Shown: piece after piece, positions 35,213 through 44,198 of the stretch
How the letters are laid out: the number at the start of each line of letters is the position of its first letter
Position numbering within the stretch: position 1 is the stretch's first letter
Source: Bacillota bacterium
GTDB lineage: Bacteria; Bacillota; Clostridia; Oscillospirales; Ruminococcaceae
Direction: 5' to 3'
Length of the DNA: 64,000 bases
NCBI GenBank assembly: GCA_023413185.1
Contig: JAEZQD010000013.1
Coordinates: forward strand, 1-64,000
Notes under the pieces: model-generated
Database searches by the model: none
The model's input: only the letters and a program-made list of their open reading frames with translations
Told to the model about the DNA's origin: nothing
Made by a program: the position numbers and the translations under genes

Positions 35213-36196
35213 CTAGGAGTAAAATCGGCTGCTGAGCCATGACGCGACAAGCGAAATCTGCGCGTTTTGCAGCAGCATACGTTGTGCAGTCTGTGCGCTT
35301 TGTATCATTCGCATCGCCTTCGCGCGGGTTATGCCGCCCAAAACCTGCGGCGGTAGCTTTTCACCCGTCAACGTGGTGTTGGAGCCGAGCTTTGCGGCAA
35401 GGATGTCCCTGCACAGCAGCATCAAACGGTCAAGCATCTGCACAAACAGCGTTCTGTCCCCTGACGCCCCGCCAAGGGCAAGCAGCAGAGCGTACTCGTT
35501 CTGCGCTGTGGCGTGCAACACCCCCAAAGCAAGCTTTGCAGGCACCATCGGGTCGTCGTTTAACAGCATCTCCTCTGCCCTGCCAAGATTTCCTCCGCAA
35601 AGCCGCGCCGCCTCTTCCACCCGCTGCCTGTCGATAGCAGGATGCTGTGTGAGAAGGCGCTCGACACACTCGTCGGTGTCAAGCGGCTGTATTCGAATCT
35701 CGGTTAGGCGCGACAGCACCGTATCCAATAGTGCGCCGCGGTATGCAGCGGTTAGAATGAACATTGTGTCCGCGGGGGGTTCTTCCAATAGTTTCAGCAG
35801 CGCGTTCTGCGCCTGAGCGGTCATCGTATCGCAGTTTGCGAGGATAAACACCTTTACCGCTCCCTCATTGGGTTTAAGCAGCGCCTTGCGCCTTAGCTCC
35901 CGAACGGTATCGATGTGAAATGACCTTGCCTTTTCACCGTCCCCCGAATAGGTTATCACATCCGGGTGGTTTGCCGCAAGAACCTTATTACAGCTTGCAC
36001 AATGCAGGCATGGCGCATCCTGCTCGCGGCACAGAAACGCCGCCGCCATAAGCCGCGCAAAGGTTTTTTTGCCAAGACCGCGCTCGCCCGTTAACAGGAT
36101 GCCATGCACAATACGCCCGCCGTCTATAAAGGCGGCGAGCGTTTGTTTCGCCTGTTGATTTGCATAAAAGCATTCATTCAAGCAGAGCGTGTTCAC
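35213..36196 (-). CDS. holB: DNA polymerase III subunit delta'
   Basis: 327 residues from a GTG that overlaps the darA stop by one base (TAGTG). AAA+ domain with LLTGERGLGKKTFARL, a Zn-binding set CREQDAPCLHCASC (Cys near 54-66) and the sensor-1 region NALLKLLEEPPADTMFILTA; the SRC motif is modified to SRL. Delta' is the stator of the clamp loader. The partner dnaX starts at the left window edge, far away. Coupling with darA matches the Bacillus order except that yaaR is missing. Confidence 0.93.
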   Translation of the reverse strand: MNTLCLNECFYANQQAKQTLAAFIDGGRIVHGILLTGERGLGKKTFARLMAAAFLCREQDAPCLHCASCNKVLAANHPDVITYSGDGEKARSFHIDTVRELRRKALLKPNEGAVKVFILANCDTMTAQAQNALLKLLEEPPADTMFILTAAYRGALLDTVLSRLTEIRIQPLDTDECVERLLTQHPAIDRQRVEEAARLCGGNLGRAEEMLLNDDPMVPAKLALGVLHATAQNEYALLLALGGASGDRTLFVQMLDRLMLLCRDILAAKLGSNTTLTGEKLPPQVLGGITRAKAMRMIQSAQTAQRMLLQNAQISLVASWLSSRFYS

Positions 36197-36519
36197 TAAA
36201 CCTTTTCAAACCTTTCCACGTCGGTCACAAAGATGGTTGCGCCTCCTACCGTTACCTCTATGGGGAACGAGCTATACAGCCCTACCCCGTAGGACGTGGA
36301 GGACGGCACCATCTGCGTACGCTTTTTGCTGTGCTGTGCTACGATGTCGATAACCTGCTCGACCTTGTCATCCTCGGTTCCGATGATGAAGGTGGTGTTG
36401 CCCGACATTAAAAATCCGCCTGTTGTAGCAAGCTTGGTTACGGAAAAGCCCTCCTTGGTCAGCGCCGTAGATACCACAGAGCTGTCGTCGCTGCTAACAA
36501 TCGCAATAATCAGTTTCAT
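36196..36519 (-). CDS. darA: PII-like cyclic-di-AMP receptor DarA
   Basis: 107 residues from the ATG at 36519 with GGGAGG 8 bp upstream; the longer in-frame start is not supported. The fold is seen as MKLIIAIVSSDD, LTKEGFSVTKLATTGGFLMSGNTTFIIG and the B-loop/C-terminal FPIEVTVGGATIFV, closely matching DarA/PstA (yaaQ). DarA binds c-di-AMP as a trimer; its downstream role is not fully known. It is followed directly by holB. Confidence 0.93.
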   Translation of the reverse strand: MKLIIAIVSSDDSSVVSTALTKEGFSVTKLATTGGFLMSGNTTFIIGTEDDKVEQVIDIVAQHSKKRTQMVPSSTSYGVGLYSSFPIEVTVGGATIFVTDVERFEKV

Positions 36520-36697
36520 CAGCAAGCCCTCCCATTGATAGAATATTTTTAACAGTTGCGGATGCAAAATACTGTTGAAACGTAATAGAAATACCACTGC
36601 GTTTACATATATATTGTACTCCACCGCACACCCAATAGCAACCTCTAAATGCAATTTTATACCGCTTGAAGGCTGCAGAAACCGTCGAGAAAACCGA

Positions 36698-37204
36698 TTA
36701 TTGCTTTTTTTCGCCACTCGTAAGCTCAATGTAGAACAATATAATGTCCTCGTAGGTACCGTTCTTTAGCAAAAAGCCCTTTGGTATGCGCCCAAGCCGG
36801 TGAAAACCGAGCTTGTCGTACAAGCGGATTGCCGGGGTATTGGTTGCAACCACCGCGTTGAACTGTAAAAGCCGAAAGCCGAGCTCTGCCCCCGTTTTAA
36901 TGCAGTCGCGCACCAGCTTTTCGCCGATGCCCCTGCCCATGCAGCCCTGCTTAACCGCATAGGACGCGTTGGAGATATGCCCGCATCGACCGATGTTGTT
37001 GGGATGCAGGATGTACAGCCCGACCACCTCGTCCCCGCTAACCGCAACGCCGGTGTGGGATTGCTCGGCAAAATAATCTTTAGCCGCTTCTTCTGTCAGC
37101 GGTTCGATCTGCGGAAACGCCTGACCATCCTGCACCACAGCGTTCCAGATTTTGGTCATCTGGGCAAGGTCGGTCTCAAGATAAGCGCGCACTATAAATT
37201 CCAT
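36698..37204 (-). CDS. GNAT-family N-acetyltransferase
   Basis: 168 residues from the ATG at 37204 (AAAGAGGCG upstream). Shows YAVKQGCMGRGIGEKLVRDCI (acetyl-CoA loop GCMGRGIG) and the C-terminal AIRLYDKLGFHRLGRIPKGFLL, typical of phosphinothricin/L-amino-acid N-acetyltransferases related to YqjY/PhnO. It sits 20 bp downstream of the decarboxylase-family gene. Substrate unknown. Confidence 0.85.
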   Translation of the reverse strand: MEFIVRAYLETDLAQMTKIWNAVVQDGQAFPQIEPLTEEAAKDYFAEQSHTGVAVSGDEVVGLYILHPNNIGRCGHISNASYAVKQGCMGRGIGEKLVRDCIKTGAELGFRLLQFNAVVATNTPAIRLYDKLGFHRLGRIPKGFLLKNGTYEDIILFYIELTSGEKKQ

Positions 37205-37224
37205 CGGCAATCGCCTCTTTATGT

Positions 37225-38589
37225 TTATTCTTCGGACTGCCGCACCACCCACACCGATTCGATGCCGTAATGAAGCATCAGCCGCTGTGCCTCGGGCGTA
37301 ATCCGTTCGCCGCATAGTACCACGGGCACGCCGGGCGGGCAGCTGCTTTGGTTGCGCGCGGCGATGCGTCCTGCCGCCTGCGCGAGCGACACGCACTCCC
37401 TTGTAGAAAAAATCGCCTTGTGGGGGGAGAGCGCCTGCTGCACCGACCGAACCGGCTTTGGCACCTTTGGCACCTTAGCGTCACTCGGCACAATGCCCGT
37501 AATAGCGGCGCGCAGCCGCTCAAAATCGCGCTCGGTATTGGCGGGTGAGGGCAGCAGCACCACCGTGTTCTCCCCCGCGTACTCCGGCTCGATGCGGTAG
37601 CGGGCAAGATGGCTTACAAGCTGCGCGCCCGTGAGACCTAAGTCGCACGCGCATAGGCACAGGCGGGTATCATCCCGGATTACGCTGTCCGAAAAAACCG
37701 GTGTGAACCCATGCGAAAGGGCGAGCTGTTCCAAGGCTTCTATTCGCACGCGCAATGCCGAAAACTCGGTATGGGCATCCGATTCGAGATACGCAATGCA
37801 GGTATCAAGGGATAGCATTGTAAGGTAGCTCGGGCTGGTTGAGCCAAACAGCGACATCTCTTCCTTTGCGCCGGACACAAACCGACTGTCGGCGATATGC
37901 AAGAACGCACCACCGGTTATAACGGGCAGTGTTTTGTGCGCACTCTGCGCACACAGTGCTGCGCCCTGTTCGATGGGGTCCGGTAATCCGGACGCCTTTA
38001 GGTGCGCGCCGTGCGCCGAATCCACAACAAGCGGCACGCCATAGTGCCCGCAGATTTGCGCTATGCCAGCAAGGTCGGTCAGCACACCGTAATAGCTGGG
38101 GGATGTGATGTATACGGCGGCAACATCCTCGGCACCCGCAAGGGCATCCTCTATCTGCCGCGGGGTAACGGGGAGCGGCACGCCCGTTTTCTCGTTTATG
38201 TCGGGATACACCCAAAGCGGGTCAAAGTCCAACAGCGCAATGGCGTTTGCCGCCGCCACGTGCGCACCGCGGGCGATTACAAGCGTTCTGCCCCGCTCGC
38301 GCGCCAGCGCAAGCATGGTCTGAATGCAGAGCGTGGAGCCCTGCGTGCTGATTAGGCTGCGTTTTGCGCCGTAATAAGCGGCAATACGCTGTTCGCAGCG
38401 AAGTATCGCGTCGTTTGCATGGTACAGGCTGTCGGTACCGTCCACCTCGGTAAAATCGTATTGCAGTACCTCGCCAAACAGCCCCGTGCGGTCGCAGCCC
38501 TTGTGACCGGGCATATGAAAACGGGAGAAGTCCTTGCTTATGACGTTACTCAGTGCGGTATACAGCGGCGTTTGGTTGGGCTTTTTCAT
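37225..38589 (-). CDS. Orn/Lys/Arg decarboxylase-family PLP enzyme (YaaO-like)
   Basis: 454 residues. Family start SRFHMPGHKG, the STQGSTLCIQT cofactor loop, VDSAHGAHL (Asp binding the pyridine N) and the Schiff-base Lys in SAHKTLPVITGGAFLH (near residue 223). The short form without the N-terminal wing domain matches Bacillus YaaO/SpeA-like proteins. It is coupled to the following FemX-like gene by an ATGA overlap. In Bacillus the order yaaO-tmk-yaaQ-yaaR-holB is kept; here tmk and yaaR are absent. Confidence 0.9.
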   Translation of the reverse strand: MKKPNQTPLYTALSNVISKDFSRFHMPGHKGCDRTGLFGEVLQYDFTEVDGTDSLYHANDAILRCEQRIAAYYGAKRSLISTQGSTLCIQTMLALARERGRTLVIARGAHVAAANAIALLDFDPLWVYPDINEKTGVPLPVTPRQIEDALAGAEDVAAVYITSPSYYGVLTDLAGIAQICGHYGVPLVVDSAHGAHLKASGLPDPIEQGAALCAQSAHKTLPVITGGAFLHIADSRFVSGAKEEMSLFGSTSPSYLTMLSLDTCIAYLESDAHTEFSALRVRIEALEQLALSHGFTPVFSDSVIRDDTRLCLCACDLGLTGAQLVSHLARYRIEPEYAGENTVVLLPSPANTERDFERLRAAITGIVPSDAKVPKVPKPVRSVQQALSPHKAIFSTRECVSLAQAAGRIAARNQSSCPPGVPVVLCGERITPEAQRLMLHYGIESVWVVRQSEE

Positions 38590-39650
38590 TGCCGTTCACC
38601 GTTTTTCAGGCGTTTTTTCGCCTTGGCAAGACGCTCTCTGGTATCGATGCCGAGGTTAATCAGGGTGTTGGTCAGCGGCTTAAACAGGATGCCAAATTCG
38701 CCCGCAAGCTCTATGAGCTCGCCGTTAAAGCCACGCTTAAAGCGATACAGCCCATACAGCGGATTGCTCTCGTCCAGCACACCCGACACGCCCTGAAAAT
38801 CGTAAACCGAGCTGCCGCCCTCTACCGCCCATTTGATCATCTCCCACTGAACCAGATAGTTCGGCATCACGTTACGAAAGACGTTATCCGAAGCGCCATA
38901 CACATAACAGGTCTTGCCCGCATATTGGGTGGAGATTGCCCCCGCGATGGCTTGTCCCTGATAAAAGCCCATGTATAGACGGCAGTCGTCCCCCAGCGCG
39001 TCGAGCATGCGCTCGAAGTAAGACTTGGGGCGGGTGTTAAAGCCGTCGCGTTCGCCGGTGGTTTTGTAGATGCGCACAAAATCGTCGAGCGTCTCTTTGC
39101 CGCAGATGCGAACCTCTACCCCGTGCTTCAGAGCGACGCGGACGTTGTAGCGCGTCTTTTGAGTAAGCGCAGCAAACAGCTCGTCCTCGGTGCGGTTTTC
39201 GGTGTTTAGGCGGTAGTTAAAACGCGGCTGAATGGTCTCGAAGTTGTCGCCGCCCTTGGTATAGCGGTACCCGAGGCTTTGGGCAAGCCCGATAAACTCG
39301 ATGTCCGAGGCAAGTACATCGGGGTCCATGATAAACTGATAGGCGCGGTGTTTTTTTGCAAGCGCGTGCACACCCTCGGTTAAGTCCGCCAACGCCTCGG
39401 CATCGGTAAAATCGCATACCGGTCCGCGTGGGGCGTATAGAAACGCCGAGCCGATAATCGGCGCGCGTTGGATGAGTACCAGCATCGCGCCGCGCACCGC
39501 GCCGTCTTTGCCACGGGACAACACGCCGTCATAGCCCCAGTTGTTTTTTACCTTCGGCCATGCCAGCGACTGCATAAAGCTGCCGTTTTTATGCGTGCGG
39601 ACGAATTGTTCAAACTCCGCCTCTGTTTCTTTTTTGAGTAGTTCCATCAT
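38586..39650 (-). CDS. FemX-like peptidoglycan interpeptide-bridge aminoacyltransferase
   Basis: 354 residues from ATG at 39650. Two GNAT-like halves: FVRTHKNGSFMQSLAWPKVKNNWGYDGV in the first and KTRYNVRVALKHGVEVR, GAISTQYAGKTCYVYGAS, PNYLVQWEMIKWAVEGG and YRFKRGFNGE in the second, as in FemA/FemX/FmhB (MurM/MurN) transferases that attach amino acids from aminoacyl-tRNA to lipid II. The cluster with a lysine-decarboxylase-like enzyme does not tell the amino acid. Cytoplasmic; the C-terminus ends in a charged Lys/Arg tail. Confidence 0.88.
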   Translation of the reverse strand: MMELLKKETEAEFEQFVRTHKNGSFMQSLAWPKVKNNWGYDGVLSRGKDGAVRGAMLVLIQRAPIIGSAFLYAPRGPVCDFTDAEALADLTEGVHALAKKHRAYQFIMDPDVLASDIEFIGLAQSLGYRYTKGGDNFETIQPRFNYRLNTENRTEDELFAALTQKTRYNVRVALKHGVEVRICGKETLDDFVRIYKTTGERDGFNTRPKSYFERMLDALGDDCRLYMGFYQGQAIAGAISTQYAGKTCYVYGASDNVFRNVMPNYLVQWEMIKWAVEGGSSVYDFQGVSGVLDESNPLYGLYRFKRGFNGELIELAGEFGILFKPLTNTLINLGIDTRERLAKAKKRLKNGERQ

Positions 39651-39895
39651 GAAGACCACGCCTTTCTGTCGTTGCTTAGCCCCTGCATTATTTAAGTAAC
39701 CCGATTATGGATATAGTATGGTGTTTATATGGATTTCGTATGCCAAACGAGGTTAATCGCCCATACTTTGGGACGGTTTTTGACCGCTACCACGGCTTCA
39801 TAAAATTATATCACCAGCGCTGTGCGGGTGTCAAACAACAGGGCCGCAATTTGGCAGAGAAAGCACGAAGATTGAAGCTTTCAATAGGCTTATGC

Positions 39896-39932
39896 AAAAA
39901 CGAGGGCTGCCCATGCCGGACAGCCCTTGTTA
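39896..39932 (-). terminator. Rho-independent terminator after the ABC exporter
   Basis: AACAAGGGCTGTCC and GGGCAGCCCTCGTT pair on the minus strand around GGCAT, followed by TTTTTG, 15 bp after the permease stop. The remaining 39,651-39,895 segment has no recognisable gene. Confidence 0.82.
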
Positions 39933-39948
39933 CAGTATTCGTTTGCCC

Positions 39949-40692
39949 CTATTCCCACCGAAAGAAACGCACCGCAACCGTGGTACACAACAGCGCAAGT
40001 ACCCCCATAACAATCAGGGGCACCACGGCATTTTCCACAGGCAGACCGAGGGATGTCGCCTTAAGCAGCTTGATTCCCTGGGTCAGCGGCATAACGTCCG
40101 CGATACGTTGGAACACGGGTGGCAGAACCTCGTACGGCAGCGTTGCCCCCGAAAACAAGAGCATGGGGAAGTAAAAGATTGAGCACAGCAGGTTTGACAC
40201 CTTGATGTTCGGCGAAACGCCGCCTATCAACAGACCGATGCTGTAAATGGATACAAGCACAAGCAAAAACGACCCGATAAACGCAAGCACAGAGCCCTGC
40301 AGGCGAAAGCCGAAAAAGACGGTGCTTACTGCATAAACCAAAACAGCGGAAAGAACCGACTGCAAAAAGTACGCAGTAACCTGAACAAACAGCAGCAATG
40401 ACGGGCTTACGGGTGTGACCCGAAACCGCTTGAGTATCTTTTTGTGTCGATAGTCGGCAATTACCAGCGGCAGACCCATTACGCCCGACGCGCAGATGCC
40501 GATTGTTGCAAGTGCACCGAACGACTGAGCAAAAAAGGAGTAGGACGCGCCTTCAAACGCGGGCTTGCCGCTAAAGATGATTCCGATGATTATCGTGACA
40601 ACCACCGGCATGATTTGGGCAAAGATCACCATATCCATGCCGCGCAGCGAGAGCTTCAGCTCGGTTTTTAGCATGGTACGAAACGCTTTCAT
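39949..40692 (-). CDS. ABC-2 type transporter permease
   Basis: 247 residues from the ATG at 40692 within TGATG, overlapping the stop of the ATPase gene. Six hydrophobic helices and the ABC-2 pattern (FRTMLKTELKLSLRGMDMVIFA at the start; GVMGLPLVIADYRHKKILKRFRVTPVSPSLLL, LPYEVLPPVFQRIADVMPLTQGIKLL near the end). Together with the upstream ATPase it forms an exporter of drug or lipid type. Substrate unknown. A terminator follows. Confidence 0.9.
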   Translation of the reverse strand: MKAFRTMLKTELKLSLRGMDMVIFAQIMPVVVTIIIGIIFSGKPAFEGASYSFFAQSFGALATIGICASGVMGLPLVIADYRHKKILKRFRVTPVSPSLLLFVQVTAYFLQSVLSAVLVYAVSTVFFGFRLQGSVLAFIGSFLLVLVSIYSIGLLIGGVSPNIKVSNLLCSIFYFPMLLFSGATLPYEVLPPVFQRIADVMPLTQGIKLLKATSLGLPVENAVVPLIVMGVLALLCTTVAVRFFRWE

Positions 40693-41417
40693 CACAATGT
40701 TACCTCCTCATCGTCTGTATACCAAAGGTATGCATCCTCCAGCCTCTCGTGCGGGCTGTCTTGAATCGCCTGCTGCACCGTGCCCTGAAAGATGATCTCG
40801 CCCTGCTTTAAGATGCAGATGCAGTCGCACAGCACCTCTACCTCGTCCATGTAATGAGAGGTGAGAACGATGGTCAGCCCGTTTTCCTTTAATGTGAGCA
40901 GATGCGACCATACCTCCCTGCGCGCTTTGGCATCAAGCCCTGTGGTCAGCTCGTCCAAAAATACAACCTTGGGGTTTGGAATGAGCGCCAGCACGATGTA
41001 CAGCCGCTGACGCTGACCGCCCGACAGCTCGGCGACAAAGCTTTTGCCTTTCTCCGCCAGACCGAACCGGCTGAGCAGGGTTTGCCAGCTTTCCGGCTCT
41101 TTATAGAGTGACGAGGTCATCTCGCACAGCTCCGCTACGGTGATCTTCTCCTGATAGCTCGACTCTTGAAACTGCACCCCGACCTCTTCAAATAGGCGCT
41201 TTCGGTTCTTGCCCGGGTCAAGCCCCAGGACGCGCACAAGCCCTTCGTCCTGCCGTTTTGTGCCGAGTATGCACTCGAGGGTGGTGCTTTTGCCCGCGCC
41301 GTTTGCGCCCAAAAGCCCGAACACCTGTCCCCTTTTTACCGCGAAGCTCACGTTTTGTACCGCCGCCTGCGACCCGTACGATTTACTCAGGTTCTCTACC
41401 TGAACTGCGTAGTCCAT
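40692..41417 (-). CDS. ABC transporter ATP-binding protein
   Basis: 241 residues. Walker A GANGAGKST (about 36-44), signature ELSGGQRQRL, Walker B VVFLDELTTGLD (the usual P after DE is L) and H-loop LTSHYMDEVE. AAGGAGG lies 8 bp upstream. DrrA/CcmA-like type linked to the ABC-2 permease. Position and strand next to a MerR-type regulator suggest drug- or stress-controlled expression. Confidence 0.94.
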   Translation of the reverse strand: MDYAVQVENLSKSYGSQAAVQNVSFAVKRGQVFGLLGANGAGKSTTLECILGTKRQDEGLVRVLGLDPGKNRKRLFEEVGVQFQESSYQEKITVAELCEMTSSLYKEPESWQTLLSRFGLAEKGKSFVAELSGGQRQRLYIVLALIPNPKVVFLDELTTGLDAKARREVWSHLLTLKENGLTIVLTSHYMDEVEVLCDCICILKQGEIIFQGTVQQAIQDSPHERLEDAYLWYTDDEEVTL

Positions 41418-41461
41418 TTGTTGCCCTCCTTACAAAATACCTAATTAACTTAAATAATGCC

Positions 41462-41479
41462 TACGAAATAATCTTCGTA
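41462..41479. promoter_or_regulatory. Dyad in the leader of the ABC exporter, possible MerR-type operator
   Basis: TACGAA-N6-TTCGTA, a perfect 6-bp dyad, sits between the ABC operon and the MerR gene. On the minus strand it lies between TTTACG and TATTTA with 19 bp between them, the spacing known for MerR-activated promoters. The -10 match is weak. Assignment is inference. Confidence 0.35.
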
Positions 41480-41548
41480 AAAGCCATAAATCAAAGCTTT
41501 CACTCGGTTTTATTCGGACATTAAATCAGTTAATTAGCTATCGAATAC

Positions 41549-41585
41549 AAAAAATATATCACCAAACAAAAGTCTGGTGATATAG
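41549..41585 (-). terminator. Rho-independent terminator after the MerR gene
   Basis: A 10-bp stem TATATCACCA/TGGTGATATA around a GACTTTTGTT loop, followed by TTTTTTG on the minus strand, about 15 bp after the stop at 41600. Confidence 0.9.
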
Positions 41586-41599
41586 TGGAGGGTTTAATT

Positions 41600-42382
41600 T
41601 TACAAATTTTTTAATATCCGCAGCTGCTTTAGCATTTGATGGATGTCCTCCTCCAATTCACAGAGCGAGGAGATAAGCCGGTCACACACCCATATGATGT
41701 CTTCCGTGTCCTGCGGTGTGTCCAGAACTTCACGCAGGTCAACACCGGAACGCTTTGAAAGCGCGGTAAGCATGCGTAATATTGATGATAATGAATATTG
41801 CGCGCAGCGAAGGGTTCGAATAATTTTCAGGGTGTTGATATCATCCGAATCGTACACCCTGTAGCCGTTCTCCCTGCGTTTAGCGGTCAAAAGACCGTTC
41901 ATCTCCCAGTTACGCAGTGTATCAATGGTAATGCCCAGCAGGTCGGCGGTTTGCTTGCGTGTGAGATTGCCCGTATAATTCTTGGTCTGTTCGCCCATAA
42001 GCAGGCTGCGGGTTGTTTCAAGCGCTTCCTCTACGGCGCGCTGCTCCGCCTTAACACAGGCTAGATACTCGTGGCTTTGCTCGATTGCGCAGTCGTACTG
42101 CCCCGCAGCGGACAGCTTAATGATATGGATGGCGCGTTTTCGCAGACCGTTTTGCAATACTGCTGTACGCAGTGCGATGCGCGCAAGGTGAATCTGCTGC
42201 ACATGAACCTCGGTAAACACTCTATAGCCGTTCTGCGCCCGAAGGGGTTTGGGAATGAGCTCGCACGCCTCGTACAGCCGAACGGTATTGGGGTGGATGC
42301 CTGTAAGCTTTGCGACCTGTGCGGTTTGATACGTCCTTGTCGGGCTACTCTCCGATGTTGCGCCTTGTGTATCGATACTCAT
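41600..42382 (-). CDS. MerR-family regulator with two HTH domains
   Basis: 260 residues. Two complete MerR-type DNA-binding segments occur in one chain: YQTAQVAKLTGIHPNTVRLYEACELI (about 18-43) with NGYRVF, and LTRKQTADLLGITIDTLRNWEMNGLL (about 140-165) with NGYRVYDSDDI. Each is followed by a helical segment; the C-terminal one ends in a coiled-coil-like tail. There is no Cys-rich metal site. The gene lies directly upstream of the ABC exporter on the same strand, with a terminator between. Control of that exporter is an inference. Confidence 0.85.
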   Translation of the reverse strand: MSIDTQGATSESSPTRTYQTAQVAKLTGIHPNTVRLYEACELIPKPLRAQNGYRVFTEVHVQQIHLARIALRTAVLQNGLRKRAIHIIKLSAAGQYDCAIEQSHEYLACVKAEQRAVEEALETTRSLLMGEQTKNYTGNLTRKQTADLLGITIDTLRNWEMNGLLTAKRRENGYRVYDSDDINTLKIIRTLRCAQYSLSSILRMLTALSKRSGVDLREVLDTPQDTEDIIWVCDRLISSLCELEEDIHQMLKQLRILKNL

Positions 42383-42554
42383 AAATATATCCTCGCATCA
42401 TGTCGTTTGCAATACATCTTACCGCCTTGGATATCAGCCTTGTCACGCACAGCCCCCCATACACAACCGCAAGGACTGCTATGATAGGATATCTGCGCTT
42501 GTACCGTTATCATAGAATCATCTCGGGTAGCCGTTTTGTTGTATTGATATTTAT

Positions 42555-44003
42555 CTATATTTCAACCTGTTTTAGCTTGTGGCGATTAAACAGCACCCCT
42601 ACGCCCATGAAAACGGCAAACAGGATGAGGTAGAACAGGATGGGGAGTGCAAACCGCCCTTGCGCCTTTGCCTCGAGATACGGCACGACGCCGTGCGAGA
42701 ACACCGCAGACACAACCATAAACACGCACCCGCATACGGCAAGAGCCGGAACAACAAAACGTTTAACAGGGCTTAAATCCTTCGCTTTTACCATGAACAG
42801 AATCAGGATAGGGATATACATGGAATACGCACTAACGATGGGTAGCTCTGAGCTGTCGAAGTTAAACAGTCCAAACCAGCCGGAAGACAGGTTGGCCCCG
42901 TAGAAGAACAAAAACCAGAACACAGAGAGCATCAGCCCGATTACCGCGGAGTTTGCTGGCATATTGGTTGTGGGGTCAAGCTGACCAAACATCTCGGGTT
43001 TTGGACCCTGCCTTCTGGCGGAAAGAAAGTACAGTCCGCGCGTGCACCCGAGCATCAAACCGTTGAGTGTGCCGAGGCAGGATATTGTGATGAACAGGAA
43101 CAAAACGGTACCCACCACGGGTCCAAAGATGTTGATAAACGGTGAGGTCGCGTTTTGAACAAGCTCCTCGGTGGTGGCTCCGCCCGCCAGTCCGATATAG
43201 TACAAAACATAAACGGTTATCACGATGATTGCTCCGAACACCAGCGCAAGGGGCAGGTTTTTCTTCGAGTTTTTTAGCTCCGCGTTGATGGAGGTTGCGA
43301 CAATCCAGCCGTCATACGCAAACGCCACCGCAACCACCGCCCCAAACAGCGGACTAACCCGTACAACGCTTTCCACCGATTCTACCGCGACCGCCGTAAA
43401 GTTCTCAACCGTAATGCCGTGAATCAGCCCGTATATGGTGCCGACCACCGCCATCAGAACAAGCGGAATGAGCTTTATGACCGTTGCGCTGACCTGAAAC
43501 TTTCCGGCAAGCCTTGGTGCCAGGGTGTTGAGTGTGTAGCTTGCAATGAGGTAAAACGCCGCAATAACCATACATTCAGGTCCTATGACTGCGCCGCCCT
43601 CCGAAACGGACACAAGCAGACCAAAGCCCGGGTTGACCGAGGTGATAAATACGACGGTAAACCGCGCGGAAACCCACGCTAAAACGCCCGCAAGGGACGG
43701 ATAGTAGATGGTGCACAAAAACCAGCCGAGCAGATACGCATAGCCGGAGCCGCAGGTCGCCTCCGCATAGTCTACCGCACCATTGGCTTTTTCGTACCGT
43801 GTAGCCATTACCGCAAACGCAAGCGAGCAGCCCAGCATGATAACGCCGCCGATAAGCCACGCGAGGATGCCCAGCGGCATATCTCCGCCTGTTGCCTGTA
43901 ACACCTTTTCGGATTTAAAGAATACTCCGCTGCCGATAACAATGCCTACCACCATTGCAATAGCCGTAAATAGACCGTATTTTCTTTTTAAATGATCCGA
44001 CAT
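42555..44003 (-). CDS. APC-superfamily amino acid permease
   Basis: 482 residues from the ATG at 44003 (AGAGGA upstream; the longer frame has a non-typical charged extension). About 12 transmembrane helices; the APC substrate motif GIVIGSGVFF in helix 1 and AFAYDGWIVA in helix 6. Closest pattern is the LAT/serine-threonine exchanger type (SteT). The transported amino acid is not predictable. Single-gene unit. Confidence 0.9.
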   Translation of the reverse strand: MSDHLKRKYGLFTAIAMVVGIVIGSGVFFKSEKVLQATGGDMPLGILAWLIGGVIMLGCSLAFAVMATRYEKANGAVDYAEATCGSGYAYLLGWFLCTIYYPSLAGVLAWVSARFTVVFITSVNPGFGLLVSVSEGGAVIGPECMVIAAFYLIASYTLNTLAPRLAGKFQVSATVIKLIPLVLMAVVGTIYGLIHGITVENFTAVAVESVESVVRVSPLFGAVVAVAFAYDGWIVATSINAELKNSKKNLPLALVFGAIIVITVYVLYYIGLAGGATTEELVQNATSPFINIFGPVVGTVLFLFITISCLGTLNGLMLGCTRGLYFLSARRQGPKPEMFGQLDPTTNMPANSAVIGLMLSVFWFLFFYGANLSSGWFGLFNFDSSELPIVSAYSMYIPILILFMVKAKDLSPVKRFVVPALAVCGCVFMVVSAVFSHGVVPYLEAKAQGRFALPILFYLILFAVFMGVGVLFNRHKLKQVEI

Positions 44004-44153
44004 ATCCCTGTTCCTCTTTTCCTGATATTCTGTCGTTTGGGCAGATGAGTTGGGTAAACCAAAAGCCCGACCGAACGCTTGATGAAGGCTGTCAGTGCGG
44101 ACTTTTTCTAGGTATAGCTTATCCTTTTTGCTTTCATGCGTCAACCACTTTAA

Positions 44154-44197
44154 CAAAAAAACTGTCGGTCGCGGTTTTAAAAAAACGTGACCGACTG
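44154..44197 (-). terminator. Rho-independent terminator of the decayed chemoreceptor gene
   Basis: GTCGGTCACG pairs with CGCGACCGAC (one G-U) on the minus strand and is followed by AGTTTTTTTG. It lies immediately after the second stop codon of the remnant at 44199, suggesting it once ended that gene. Confidence 0.7.
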
Positions 44198-44198
44198 A

